Part shown: one piece after another, positions 24,290 to 33,006 of the stretch | How the letters are laid out: every line of letters begins with the position of its first letter | Position numbering within the stretch: the first letter of the stretch is position 1 | Assembly (NCBI GenBank): GCA_020060765.1 | Contig: JAGUZQ010000129.1 | Coordinates: forward strand, 1-45,431 | Source of the DNA: Planctomycetota bacterium | GTDB lineage: Bacteria > Planctomycetota > SZUA-567 | Length of the DNA: 45,431 bases | Reading direction: 5' to 3' | The notes under the pieces: generated by a model | Told to the model about the DNA's origin: nothing | Database searches by the model: none | The model's input: only the letters and a program-made list of their open reading frames with translations | Translations under genes and position numbers: made by a program

Positions 24290-25810
24290 TTGAGAAAACT
24301 ATATGCGTTCCTGGCCGTCGCAACAGTTATCGCCGCAATCTGGAGCGGAATCGACTTCGCGCGGCACTTTGCCGACTACCAGCCGGAGCTCAGCCCCTAC
24401 GCGCCGAAGATCGCGCTGCTGCGGCTGCTGCAGGCGGCGACGGGACTGCTGCCGCTGCTGCTGATCGCGAAAACCGTTAGGCGAGAAAACTGCATCGTAC
24501 CGGGGGAGCTGTCCGGCTTGCAGCCGCTGAGAAGATTTTTCCTGTGCGCTCTGCTGGCGCTGATTGCGACTTCGATCGTGCAAGCGCAGGAGGCGTTCGC
24601 TTCTTCCAGCATGTTGCAGCGTTCGTTTTTTCTGGCGGCAATTTTCCTCTGCGCGGAAATCTGGGCAGCGCTCTGTTGCGCTTTTCCAGGCGGCATGTCG
24701 CGCGCGCCGAAGCTGAAAGCATGGAATGTTATCAGCGTGAACATGCTCCTGCTGCTGGCGCTGTGCGAGGGGATGCTGACCGTGGCGGCGAAGGTTTCCG
24801 ATTCGCAGATTTTCTGGAACCAGGACGCCATCGAGTCGTCGCTGGCAAGGTACCGGCTGAAGCCGCATCAGGCATATTTCAACTTCCGCGTCAACAGCCT
24901 CGGTTATCACGACGAGGAATTTTTCGTCGCCGGGGAACAGGACTGCGCGGTTGCGCTGCTGGCTGATTCATTCGGTGTGGGAGTGGTGCCGTACGATTAC
25001 AATTTCGCCACTATTGCGGAAAACAAATTGCGCGCGGAACTGGGCGGGCGCTGCGCGCGTGTGGCGCTGCATAATTTCGGCGTCAGCGCCATCGGAATGC
25101 ACCACTATGCCTGGCTGCTGGAAAACGAAGTTCTGAAATATAATCCCAGGGAAGTGGTGTTATGCGTTTTCGTCGGCAACGATATCGACGGTTTGAAAAA
25201 GACCAAGTCGTCGCGTTACGCGCTGCAGGACTGGTGGCTGTGGAAAATCCCGGCGCGGCTGGCGATTCTGGGCAGGCAAGGCGCCAGCGCGGAAGTGGGT
25301 GCTATCGGCACGCCGCAGCAGCCGGGGCAGATTCCTGAACACATCGAGCAACCCGAAAAGGAAAAGCCGACTTTCACCCGGGACAAGTTTCTGGAAATCG
25401 AACGGATTCGTCTCGATCAGATCTGCAATACCTCGCGCGGTAGGGTCTTGAAAAATTACAGCGGCTTTTTCGAGGCGCTGGATTTCTTCAGAAACAAGCT
25501 TGGTTCACGCCTGCGATTGGTGCTGATTCCCGACGAATTCCAGGTCAATGACGCGCTCTATGCCGAGACGACCTCCGTCATCTCCGACCTTTCGGTTTAC
25601 GATCGCGAATATCCGCAGAAACGGATTACGGAATTCTGCCGCGAAAAAAACATCCGCCAGCTCGACCTGCTGCCGGTTCTGCGCGAAGCGGAGAAAAGCG
25701 GTCATACCTATCATTTGCAGGACACACACTGGAACGCGCGCGGTAACCGCGTCGCAGGAGAAGCGCTGGCCGAATTCCTGAGTGCTGACTTTGCGCCACC
25801 TCAACCCTGA
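24290..25810 (+). CDS. Membrane protein with SGNH hydrolase-like domain
   Basis: A 506-residue protein with five membrane segments (about residues 5-20, 44-61, 83-98, 112-130 and 147-165) and an extracytoplasmic C-terminal domain of SGNH type. The blocks are LADSFGVG with Ser227, VGND at 295-298 and DTHWNARGN with Asp478/His480. AlgX/AlgJ-like acetyltransferases and lipases use such triads on envelope polysaccharides, so a polysaccharide O-acetyl hydrolase or transferase is my best guess. The start is a TTG at 24290 with AAAAGGA six bases upstream and no better ATG nearby. There is a Pro/Glu-rich linker around residues 340-360. No glycan operon surrounds it. Confidence 0.7.
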   Translation: MRKLYAFLAVATVIAAIWSGIDFARHFADYQPELSPYAPKIALLRLLQAATGLLPLLLIAKTVRRENCIVPGELSGLQPLRRFFLCALLALIATSIVQAQEAFASSSMLQRSFFLAAIFLCAEIWAALCCAFPGGMSRAPKLKAWNVISVNMLLLLALCEGMLTVAAKVSDSQIFWNQDAIESSLARYRLKPHQAYFNFRVNSLGYHDEEFFVAGEQDCAVALLADSFGVGVVPYDYNFATIAENKLRAELGGRCARVALHNFGVSAIGMHHYAWLLENEVLKYNPREVVLCVFVGNDIDGLKKTKSSRYALQDWWLWKIPARLAILGRQGASAEVGAIGTPQQPGQIPEHIEQPEKEKPTFTRDKFLEIERIRLDQICNTSRGRVLKNYSGFFEALDFFRNKLGSRLRLVLIPDEFQVNDALYAETTSVISDLSVYDREYPQKRITEFCREKNIRQLDLLPVLREAEKSGHTYHLQDTHWNARGNRVAGEALAEFLSADFAPPQP

Positions 25811-25851
25811 CCGGAATCAGGCCGAAACCGGCTTTCATCCATTTTTCCCGC

Positions 25852-25881
25852 TTGACAGATTTCCGGTTTTCGCACTATAGT
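25852..25881 (+). promoter_or_regulatory. sigma70-type promoter of the acidic protein gene
   Basis: TTGACA (25852-25857), an 18-base spacer, and TATAGT (25876-25881); the clearest promoter in the window. The start codon lies at 25925 with AGGAGG a few bases upstream. Confidence 0.75.
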
Positions 25882-25924
25882 GTTTTTGCTTGTATGGGTT
25901 TTCAGTTGACACAGGAGGCGCGGA

Positions 25925-26728
25925 ATGAGTACCGTTGCAATTACCGACAAGAGAGGCGGCGTCTTCCGGGTGGAAGTGGACTACACCTACGGGGAATGCG
26001 ACCGCCTGCCTTACAACGCTTTACGTAAGGTAAATGCCAGAATCGAACAGATTCCCAGCGGGGGAATCAGAGCCACGGCCGACTTCAACATCAGAAACGG
26101 CAAGGACGCCGCGCATTTCGTGGAAGTCCTCGACCTGTTCGGCGCGGACGGTTCCTTCGTCCACGGCTCGCCCGCCGACCCGGAGGCATTGACCTACGAA
26201 ACGCCTCCGGAAGGCGAAGACGACGGTTCTGGGATACGCGTGGCGACGGCAGTAAGTGCGCACGACGAGAAGAGACACGCCTCGTCTGCGGTGCCGTCGC
26301 CGGAAAGCAAGTCCAGCGTGTCGCCGGTCGACCTCCGCCCGGAATTGCCTGAACCGGAAGTTCCCGACGAAGAAGCCGAAGATCTCGAGATCGAGGACGA
26401 AACCGAGGAAGAGGCTGAGATCGAGGAACAAGACGAGGAAGAGGTCGAGTCGGAAATATTCATCGACGACGAACCTGAGGAGTGGGAACGGCTGGGACGC
26501 AAAGCCATCGCGGAAAGCTTGGCAGCCAACGAAAACCGCACCAAGACCCTGCTGAGGGTGGCCAAGGCCAGTGGCGGCAAGCTGCCGGTGAAGAAAACCC
26601 GCGAGGTACTCCTGCGGTTGCTGATGGAGAAACACGACGATGCCGATTACGTCGTGGACTTCATGCAGAAACACAACTGGCGGGAAATCAGGAAAGCCCA
26701 CGTCGAGTCCGCTGTCAAAAAAGTCTGA
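25925..26728 (+). CDS. Acidic protein of unknown function
   Basis: A 267-residue cytoplasmic protein I do not recognise. The N-terminal 95 residues are a compact beta-rich domain (FRVEVDYTYGECDRLPYNAL...). The middle, about 95-195, is a disordered stretch ending in a strongly acidic run of Glu and Asp (EDETEEEAEIEEQDEEEVES). The C-terminal 65 residues form a basic helical domain (TLLRVAKASGGKLPVKK...FMQKHNWREIRKAHVESAVKKV). AGGAGG precedes the ATG, and the gene has its own strong promoter and terminator, suggesting high expression. The charged three-part architecture would suit a nucleic-acid or ribosome partner, but this is a guess. Confidence 0.7.
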   Translation: MSTVAITDKRGGVFRVEVDYTYGECDRLPYNALRKVNARIEQIPSGGIRATADFNIRNGKDAAHFVEVLDLFGADGSFVHGSPADPEALTYETPPEGEDDGSGIRVATAVSAHDEKRHASSAVPSPESKSSVSPVDLRPELPEPEVPDEEAEDLEIEDETEEEAEIEEQDEEEVESEIFIDDEPEEWERLGRKAIAESLAANENRTKTLLRVAKASGGKLPVKKTREVLLRLLMEKHDDADYVVDFMQKHNWREIRKAHVESAVKKV

Positions 26729-26744
26729 TGGTTTTTCAGCATAT

Positions 26745-26799
26745 ACGGGAATCCGGTGACAGCGGCTTGCGGGTCGCGCGCCGGATTTCCGTTTTTTTT
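26745..26799 (+). terminator. Rho-independent terminator after the acidic protein gene
   Basis: A 12-bp stem (ACGGGAATCCGG at 26745-26756 with CCGGATTTCCGT at 26781-26792, one G-U pair) around a 24-base GC-rich loop, followed by eight T. It ends the preceding gene, 17 nt after its stop. Confidence 0.8.
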
Positions 26800-26813
26800 A
26801 ACGGAACTTAATA

Positions 26814-27224
26814 ATGCCGCATGACCTGGGACTGCGCGACGAGGCGCGGTTCGCCGATTTGCCGGAGGAAGGCAGGGAGACACTGCTGTTCCAGGTCGAG
26901 TTCTGCCTCGATATCCTGGGCAAGCGTCCCGATTACCGCGAGGCGCTGGAGATGGCGGCTAACGCGCTGACAGCTCTGGGGTATTACGAAAAGGGGCTGG
27001 AACTCGACCGCAGGCTGTCGCTGATTTTCCCCGCCGACAAGATGGTCGTGTATAACTTCGCCTGTAGCCTGTCGCTATGCGGACGGCTGGACGAGGCGTT
27101 TTCCGAGTTGAAAAAGGCGATCGACCTGGGTTACCACGAGTCATCCCACATGTTGAGCGACCCGGATCTGGCGAATCTCCGCGCAGACCCGCGATTCCGG
27201 ATATTGTTGAGCGAGGCCAAGTAA
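26814..27224 (+). CDS. TPR-like protein
   Basis: A 136-residue, all-helical protein with about three tetratricopeptide-like repeats (YREALEMAANALTALGYYEKGLEL, ADKMVVYNFACSLSLCGRLDEAFSEL and the last segment SSHMLSDPDLANLRADPRF, which is common at the end of TPR proteins). There is no signal peptide. TPR arrays bind other proteins; the partner is unknown. It stands first of a compact run of genes through argH, 11 nt before the RmlD-like gene. Confidence 0.75.
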   Translation: MPHDLGLRDEARFADLPEEGRETLLFQVEFCLDILGKRPDYREALEMAANALTALGYYEKGLELDRRLSLIFPADKMVVYNFACSLSLCGRLDEAFSELKKAIDLGYHESSHMLSDPDLANLRADPRFRILLSEAK

Positions 27225-27235
27225 CTGGAGAAAAC

Positions 27236-28087
27236 ATGCGCATCCTGGTTACCGGTGCCAGCGGCCTGCTGGGGCGGCACGTGGCAAATACGCTGCGGGA
27301 AAAGCACTATGTAAGAGGCGCCTATCACACCCGCCCCTGCGAAAACGGCGTGCAACTTGAGGTCGACGATTTCGCGCGCGTGCATGAGGTTTTGCAAGAG
27401 GGAAATTATACCCACGTCGTTCATTGCGCCGCGCTGCGCGATCCGGATTACTGCCTGCGGAATCCCGAAGAGGCGTACCGGGTGAACGCCCTGGCGGTGG
27501 AAAATCTGGCACGGCTGGCGGATGAGCATGATTTTCTCCTTGCGCATATTTCCACCGATTACGTTTTTTCCGGCGAACAGGCGCCTTATCACGAGGACGA
27601 TGCGACCGGGCCGGTCAACCTGTATGGTCGCACCAAGCTGGCGGGAGAACTGGCGGCGCGCACGGCGAAGCGACATCTGATTCTGCGCATCCCGGCTCTC
27701 TGGAGTCTGGATTTTTCCGACCCCCGCAACTGCGCCACGAAATTCGCACAGGATTTGCGAAAAGGCGACAGCCTGGTCATGGACGCGATATGCGTACGCT
27801 ATTACACGCTGGCCGAGGACGTGGCGGCGGCGGCGGGATTTCTCCTCGACGAGGAGATGCGCGGAATTTACCACCTCACGGCCGAACAGAAAATCACCAA
27901 AGCGGGTTTCGCGAAAAAAATTGCGGAGGCGATCCGCATAGATTCCGGTATTGTCATTGACGGCCCCCTGGCGACCGGGGGCGACACGCGACCGCTCGAC
28001 AGCCACATGAGCCCGGAAAAATACCTGTCGTTGCAGGGACCGAAACTGCGCGGCATCGACGAGGCGCTGGCTGACAGGCATGGGTGA
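27236..28087 (+). CDS. RmlD-like NAD-dependent sugar reductase/epimerase
   Basis: A 283-residue extended-SDR protein of the RmlD/dTDP-4-dehydrorhamnose reductase group. The nucleotide motif GASGLLGRH is at 7-14, the STDYVFSG segment is at about 106-113, and the catalytic pair is Tyr130/Lys134 (YGRTK). RmlD reduces dTDP-4-keto-rhamnose, but no rmlA/B/C is nearby and the family includes many uncharacterised reductases, including methionine adenosyltransferase beta-subunit relatives. GGAG lies five bases before the ATG. Its 3' end overlaps miaA by 8 nt. Confidence 0.8.
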   Translation: MRILVTGASGLLGRHVANTLREKHYVRGAYHTRPCENGVQLEVDDFARVHEVLQEGNYTHVVHCAALRDPDYCLRNPEEAYRVNALAVENLARLADEHDFLLAHISTDYVFSGEQAPYHEDDATGPVNLYGRTKLAGELAARTAKRHLILRIPALWSLDFSDPRNCATKFAQDLRKGDSLVMDAICVRYYTLAEDVAAAAGFLLDEEMRGIYHLTAEQKITKAGFAKKIAEAIRIDSGIVIDGPLATGGDTRPLDSHMSPEKYLSLQGPKLRGIDEALADRHG

Positions 28088-29033
28088 ATCTTCCGCCGGG
28101 GCAAAACCGTTTCTGCGCATCCTGCTGGGTCCGACCGCCTCAGGCAAGGAAAGCGCGGCCGTAGCGTGCGCGAAAATGATCGGCGGGGAGATCGTTTCGG
28201 TCGACTCGATGAAGATTTACCGCACGCTCGACATCGGCACTGCCAAGGCGTCGGAAAAAATCCGCGCCGATGTGCCGCATCACTGCTTGGACATCGCCGA
28301 CCCGGAGGAAAACTTCAGCGTCGGTCGCTACGTGGAAGAGGCGGAGAAAGCAATCGTTTCGGTAGTTGCGCGCGGAAAAGTTCCGATTCTTTCCGGCGGC
28401 ACCGCGCTGTATTACAAGGGCCTGCTGGAAGGCCTGTTTGACGGCCCCTCCGCCGACGCCGATCTGCGTGAGGAATTCAATCGGCGCGCCGAGACCGAAG
28501 GAGTGGAAAAGCTTTATGCGGAACTGGCGGAAGTCGATCCTCAAGCCGCGGAGAAAATTCATCCTAACGACTTGCGCCGAATCGTGCGCGCGCTGGAAGT
28601 GGCGAAGCTGACGGGGCAACCGATCAGCAGCCAGCAGACGCAATGGGTCGGGGCGGAATACCGTTATCCCTGCGCGCTGGCCGCGCTGGACTGGCCGCGC
28701 GAAGTGCTTTATGCGAGAATCGAAAAAAGAGTCGACCTGATGATGGCGGAAGGCTTGCTGGAAGAAGCGCGGCAGGTTTACGAAAAGCGGGATTATTTAA
28801 GCCGCACTCCATTGCAGGCGGTGGGATACAAGGAGTTTTTTTCGTATTTTTCCGGCGAGACGGATTTGGCGGAAGCGGTGGAGCTTCTAAAAAAAAACAC
28901 TCGCAACCTTGCCAAGAGTCAGATGACCTGGTTCCGGAAATTCCCCTGCGAATGGATCGCGATGGATGAAAAGATGAATTTGACGGAAGTAGTAGAAAAA
29001 AGTATTGCCGCCTGGTCGCGGCAACTGCAATAG
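28080..29033 (+). CDS. miaA: tRNA dimethylallyltransferase
   Basis: A 317-residue MiaA, which adds a dimethylallyl group to A37 of tRNAs reading UNN codons. Matching blocks are GEIVSVDSMKIYRTLDIGTAKAS, VPHHCLDIADPEENFSVGRY, GGTALYYKGLLEGL, HPNDLRRIVRALEV and AVGYKEFF. The P-loop is unusual: GPTASGK is followed by Glu24 instead of the normal Thr/Ser, with Ser25 next, whereas that hydroxyl contacts Mg and phosphate in P-loop enzymes. The rest of the family core is intact. The ATG overlaps the upstream gene's stop by 8 nt, suggesting translational coupling. Confidence 0.93.
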   Translation: MGESSAGAKPFLRILLGPTASGKESAAVACAKMIGGEIVSVDSMKIYRTLDIGTAKASEKIRADVPHHCLDIADPEENFSVGRYVEEAEKAIVSVVARGKVPILSGGTALYYKGLLEGLFDGPSADADLREEFNRRAETEGVEKLYAELAEVDPQAAEKIHPNDLRRIVRALEVAKLTGQPISSQQTQWVGAEYRYPCALAALDWPREVLYARIEKRVDLMMAEGLLEEARQVYEKRDYLSRTPLQAVGYKEFFSYFSGETDLAEAVELLKKNTRNLAKSQMTWFRKFPCEWIAMDEKMNLTEVVEKSIAAWSRQLQ

Positions 29034-29041
29034 GAGAACGC

Positions 29042-29662
29042 ATGATTACGTACAACGAACCCTGGCTGGAGAAAGGCGAGACACTGGTCTGTTTTGGCGA
29101 CAGCCTGACTGCCAGCAAAACCGGTTATGTTGCTATCCTGGCGGAAAAACTGGCTGACGCGAGGGTGGAGGTAGTCAATGCCGGACGCGGCGGCGACAAG
29201 ACGCCGTGGGCACTCACACGGCTGGAAACCGACGTGATCGCGCGCAAACCAAGCGCGGTGTCGATTTTTCTCGGCACTAACGATTGCGCGGTAGGAAGGG
29301 GTTGCTGGGCGGACGAGCCACGCGTTCCTGCCGCCACCTACGGCGACAACCTGCGCTGGATCATTCATCTCTGCCGAATTGCGGGAATAATGAAATTCAG
29401 CGTCACGCCGCCGCTGCACCGCTTCGAGGGCAAAGCATACCGCGAGCACGGCGACGTTATGGCGGCCTACTGCCAGCACGCGCGGGAAGCGGCTGACGAT
29501 ATGCGCGCCCGTTTCGTTCCGGCCGACATCGCCCTGGCGGAAGCGCGCGCGCGGCATGCGCAACCGGCGGGGCTGGTGTTCACCACCGACGGCACGCATC
29601 TGACTCCTGACGGCAACCTGATCGTGGCAGAGACGATGCTGAAGGCCTGGGGCATGGCCTGA
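29042..29662 (+). CDS. GDSL/SGNH-family hydrolase
   Basis: A 206-residue cytoplasmic-looking SGNH esterase. All four blocks are present: GDSL with Ser21, the Gly of NAGRGGD near 50, GTND at 78-81, and DGTHLT with Asp183 and His186. Such enzymes cleave esters or acyl groups of lipids or sugars; the layout (no signal peptide, DGTHLTPDG ending) is that of TAP/rhamnogalacturonan-acetylesterase-like members. GGAG precedes the ATG, 8 nt after miaA. The substrate is unknown. Confidence 0.85.
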   Translation: MITYNEPWLEKGETLVCFGDSLTASKTGYVAILAEKLADARVEVVNAGRGGDKTPWALTRLETDVIARKPSAVSIFLGTNDCAVGRGCWADEPRVPAATYGDNLRWIIHLCRIAGIMKFSVTPPLHRFEGKAYREHGDVMAAYCQHAREAADDMRARFVPADIALAEARARHAQPAGLVFTTDGTHLTPDGNLIVAETMLKAWGMA

Positions 29663-29684
29663 CTTTTGATTATGAGGAATGAAA

Positions 29685-31172
29685 ATGTATACTCCCAATC
29701 GTGATGAATTTCTGAAACTCGCCCAACCCGGCAAGGTCGCGCCGGTCTTCCGCCTGCTGATGGGAGACATCCTGACGCCGGTACTGGCCTTCTTCCGGCT
29801 GCGCGGCGGGGAACAGGCATTTCTGCTGGAAAGCGTAACCGGCGGGGAAAAGATCGGTCGCTATTCTTTCCTGGGTATAAACCCTTCAGTGATTTTCAAA
29901 GCGTCGGGCAAACAGGTGCAGATTGCGGAAAAAGGTTCTGTCCGCGAAATCGAGCAGACCGACCCCCTGCGCGAGATGAAAACGCTACTCGATACCTACC
30001 AGCCGGTAACTCTGCCGGGGCTGCCAAGATTTTCCGGCGGCGCGGTTGGTTACTTTTCCTACGATGTGATCCGGCAGGTGGAAAATCTGCCGAATCCTCC
30101 CGCACGCTCGCTCAATCTGCCCGACATCTATTTCGGCATTTACACGACCATGCTGATTTTCGACCACGCGAAAAAAACCTGCGCCGTGCTTGCCTACGCC
30201 GACTGCCGCGAGGACGATCCGGCCACGGCCTACGACATCGCCTGCGCGAAGGTGGACGGAATTATCGCGCAACTCGGCGCGCCTGGCGCACTGCCGGTGG
30301 AGGAGGTGCCTGCGCTGCCGGAAAATGAGCCGGAGATTTCCAGCAATTTCGAGCGGAAAGATTTCGAACGCGCCGTGGAAAAATGCAAGGAATATATCCG
30401 CGCTGGCGACATTTTTCAGGTCGTCCTCTCGCAACGCCTGAGCACACCCTGCTCGGCCGACCCCTTCGAGGTCTACCGCAACATCCGCGTGATCAATCCC
30501 AGCCCTTACATGTTTTATCTGAAGTATCCGGACTTTTCGCTGGTCGGCAGTTCGCCGGAAGTGATGGTGCGAGTGGAGGAGCGGAACATCACCGTGCGCC
30601 CCATCGCCGGCACCAGGCCGCGCGGAAAAAACGAAGCCGAAGACCAGGCGCTTGCCGAGGATCTACTGGCCGACCCCAAGGAATGCGCGGAACACACCAT
30701 GCTGCTAGATCTGGGGCGTAACGACGTGGGGCGCGTGGCGGAGTACGGCTCGGTGAAAATCACGGAAAAGATGGTGATCGAGAATTACAGCCACGTCATG
30801 CACATCGTCTCCAACGTCGTGGGCAAACAGCGCGCGGAGCTGACCGCCTTCGACACCTTCAAGTCATGCCTGCCCGCCGGAACCGTCAGCGGCGCGCCCA
30901 AGGTGCGGGCGATGGAAATCATCGACGAGGTGGAACCGGATGTACGCGGGCCTTACGGCGGGGCGGTGGGCTATATCGATTTTTCCGGCAATCTCGACAC
31001 CTGCATCACGTTGCGGACGATTCTGCTGCTCGGAGGAGTGGCACACGTACAAGCGGGGGCAGGCATCGTGGCCGACTCGGTGCCGGAAATGGAATACGAA
31101 GAGACCCGCAACAAGGCGCGAGCCTTACTCAAAGCCATTCAGGTCTCGCAACCGGGAAAGGGACGCACATGA
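29685..31172 (+). CDS. trpE: Anthranilate synthase component I
   Basis: A 495-residue TrpE, which with glutamine from TrpG converts chorismate to anthranilate, the first step to tryptophan. The feedback-binding LLES motif is present near residue 45 (FLLESVTGGEKIGRYSFLG), as are the core blocks GDIFQVVLSQR, NPSPYMFYL, GTRPRGK and FKSCLPAGTVSGAPKVRAMEII, with GPYGGAVGY. The ATG at 29685 has GAGGA six bases before it; an ATG six bases earlier is too close. It overlaps the next gene by four bases (ATGA). trpG and other trp genes are not in the window. PabB-like activity is less likely given the LLES motif. Confidence 0.93.
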   Translation: MYTPNRDEFLKLAQPGKVAPVFRLLMGDILTPVLAFFRLRGGEQAFLLESVTGGEKIGRYSFLGINPSVIFKASGKQVQIAEKGSVREIEQTDPLREMKTLLDTYQPVTLPGLPRFSGGAVGYFSYDVIRQVENLPNPPARSLNLPDIYFGIYTTMLIFDHAKKTCAVLAYADCREDDPATAYDIACAKVDGIIAQLGAPGALPVEEVPALPENEPEISSNFERKDFERAVEKCKEYIRAGDIFQVVLSQRLSTPCSADPFEVYRNIRVINPSPYMFYLKYPDFSLVGSSPEVMVRVEERNITVRPIAGTRPRGKNEAEDQALAEDLLADPKECAEHTMLLDLGRNDVGRVAEYGSVKITEKMVIENYSHVMHIVSNVVGKQRAELTAFDTFKSCLPAGTVSGAPKVRAMEIIDEVEPDVRGPYGGAVGYIDFSGNLDTCITLRTILLLGGVAHVQAGAGIVADSVPEMEYEETRNKARALLKAIQVSQPGKGRT

Positions 31173-31618
31173 TACGCAAGGCCAAGCTTCAGGAAATACC
31201 GGTCATTCAGGAATTGGTCAATGCCTTCGCACGCGAGGAGTTGATGCTGCCGGTTTCCATCGGCGATATCATCGAGCGCTTTCACGACTTTTTCGTGGCG
31301 GAAAAAGACGGTCGCATCATCGGCACGGTCGCGCTGCACGTAACCTGGCAGGATCTGGTCGAAATCCGTTCGCTGACGGTGCGCCGCGAGGAACAGAAAA
31401 CCGGCCTGGGGCGGAAACTGGTCGAAGCCGCCCTGGCGCGCGCACGGGAAGTCGGCGCGCCGCGCGTGTTCACCCTGACCTATATTCCGGAATTTTTTGA
31501 AAAACTGGGCTTCATCCGCATCGACCGCGCGGAACTGCCGCACAAGGTCTGGCAGGACTGCGTGAAATGTCCGAAATTCCCCGACTGTGGCGAAGTCGCC
31601 TTGACGCTGGATTTATAA
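31169..31618 (+). CDS. argA: GNAT N-acetyltransferase, likely short N-acetylglutamate synthase
   Basis: A 149-residue GNAT-fold enzyme with the acetyl-CoA loop RREEQKTGLGRKL at 72-84. The Cys-rich tail DCVKCPKFPDCGEVA (Cys131, Cys134, Cys140) is typical of short, kinase-domain-free NAGS proteins that make N-acetylglutamate to start arginine synthesis. argH, the last arginine step, follows after 14 nt, which supports this role. The ATG overlaps the trpE stop as ATGA. The three Cys residues might bind zinc. Confidence 0.7.
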   Translation: MIRKAKLQEIPVIQELVNAFAREELMLPVSIGDIIERFHDFFVAEKDGRIIGTVALHVTWQDLVEIRSLTVRREEQKTGLGRKLVEAALARAREVGAPRVFTLTYIPEFFEKLGFIRIDRAELPHKVWQDCVKCPKFPDCGEVALTLDL

Positions 31619-31632
31619 ATAAAGGATTGCAC

Positions 31633-33006
31633 ATGGCCAAACTCTGGAAAGGCCGGTTCTCCGCCGGGACGCATCCGCTGATGGAAGCGTTTTCCGAATC
31701 TATCAGTTTCGACCGGGAACTGGCGCAGGTCGATATCCGCGGCAGCCTCGCGCACGCGAAAATGCTGGCCGAGGTGGGACTGATTTCGAAAAAAGACCTG
31801 GCCGCGATCCGGCGCGGCATGGCGGAAATCAAGACCGAAATCGACGAAGATGAATTCGTCTTTTCTCCGCAGGACGAAGACATTCACATGTCGATCGAGT
31901 CGGCTCTGACGAAAAAAATCGGCGACCCGGCGAAAAAGCTTCACACCGCCCGCAGCCGCAACGACCAGGTCGCCACCGACCTGCGCCTGTGGACGCGGGA
32001 CAAGATCGACTGGCTGGACAGGCTGGTAGAGGCGTTGCAGAAATCACTGGTCGAACTGGCTGATAAAAACCGGAAGCTGGTCATGCCGGGTTATACTCAT
32101 TTGCAGCGCGCGCAACCGGTGTTGCTGGCGCAGCATCTGCTGGCGTATGTCGAAATGCTCGCGCGCGACCGGGAACGCCTGCAGGACGCCCGCCGCCGCG
32201 TCAACCGCCTGCCGCTGGGTAGCTGTGCGCTGGCCGGAACCACGCTGCCTATCGACCGCGAAATCGTACGCGAGGAACTCGGCTTCGCGTCGCTGTGCGA
32301 AAACAGTATGGACGCGGTTTCCGACCGCGACTTCGTAATCGAAACGCTGGCCGCGCTGGCGACCATGTTTATTCATTTTTCCCGTTTCGCTGAAGACGTG
32401 ATTTTATGGGCGTCGGGCGAGTGGGGATTTCTGCGCCTGCACGACGCCTGGAGCACCGGCAGTTCCATAATGCCGCAGAAACGCAATCCCGATCTGCTGG
32501 AACTGACGCGCGGCAAAACCGGTCGCGTCGTCGGCAGCCTGATGACCATCCTCACCGTGGTCAAGGGTTTGCCCATGACCTACAACCGCGATTTGCAGGA
32601 AGACAAGGAGCCGCTGTTTGACGCCGTGCGCACCGCCGAGGCGACACTGGCGTGCCTCGCTGAATTCGTGCCGACCATGACTTTCAACGAGCAGCGCGCG
32701 AAACAGATGCTGGAGGGCGGCTTCCTCGACGCGACCGTGATGGCAGAATACCTGGTGGAAAACGGCTTGCCTTTCCGCAGCGCGCACGAGGTTTCCGGCG
32801 CGCTGGTGCGACTGGCGGAGGAAAGCGGGCGCAGATTGTGCGAAGTTGGACTTGCTGAAATGAAAGAAATCTGCCCATTGTTTCAGGAAGATGTTTTCCT
32901 GCGGCTCGATCCCGCGAAAACGCCTGGCTCGTATAAATCCGCGGGCAGCGCGGGTACTAAGGAAGTCGCCAAGGCCTTGACCAGATGGAAAAAGCGGTTG
33001 CGCTAA
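31633..33006 (+). CDS. argH: Argininosuccinate lyase
   Basis: A 457-residue ArgH that splits argininosuccinate into arginine and fumarate. Family landmarks are the N-terminal [54 protein letters not shown], and the catalytic loop [10 protein letters not shown] (276-285), where the second Lys of the usual PQKKN is Arg. The start is the ATG at 31633 preceded by AAAGGA. It ends convergently with kdsA, overlapping by four bases. It is the last gene of the run from the TPR gene. Confidence 0.95.
   Translation: MAKLWKGRFSAGTHPLMEAFSESISFDRELAQVDIRGSLAHAKMLAEVGLISKKDLAAIRRGMAEIKTEIDEDEFVFSPQDEDIHMSIESALTKKIGDPAKKLHTARSRNDQVATDLRLWTRDKIDWLDRLVEALQKSLVELADKNRKLVMPGYTHLQRAQPVLLAQHLLAYVEMLARDRERLQDARRRVNRLPLGSCALAGTTLPIDREIVREELGFASLCENSMDAVSDRDFVIETLAALATMFIHFSRFAEDVILWASGEWGFLRLHDAWSTGSSIMPQKRNPDLLELTRGKTGRVVGSLMTILTVVKGLPMTYNRDLQEDKEPLFDAVRTAEATLACLAEFVPTMTFNEQRAKQMLEGGFLDATVMAEYLVENGLPFRSAHEVSGALVRLAEESGRRLCEVGLAEMKEICPLFQEDVFLRLDPAKTPGSYKSAGSAGTKEVAKALTRWKKRLR

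Noticed and set aside
23284..25810. Polyketide or aryl-polyene cluster around the ketosynthase-like gene
   Set aside because: No acyl carrier protein, second ketosynthase, ketoreductase or dehydratase nearby, and the single KAS-like protein lacks the catalytic Cys.
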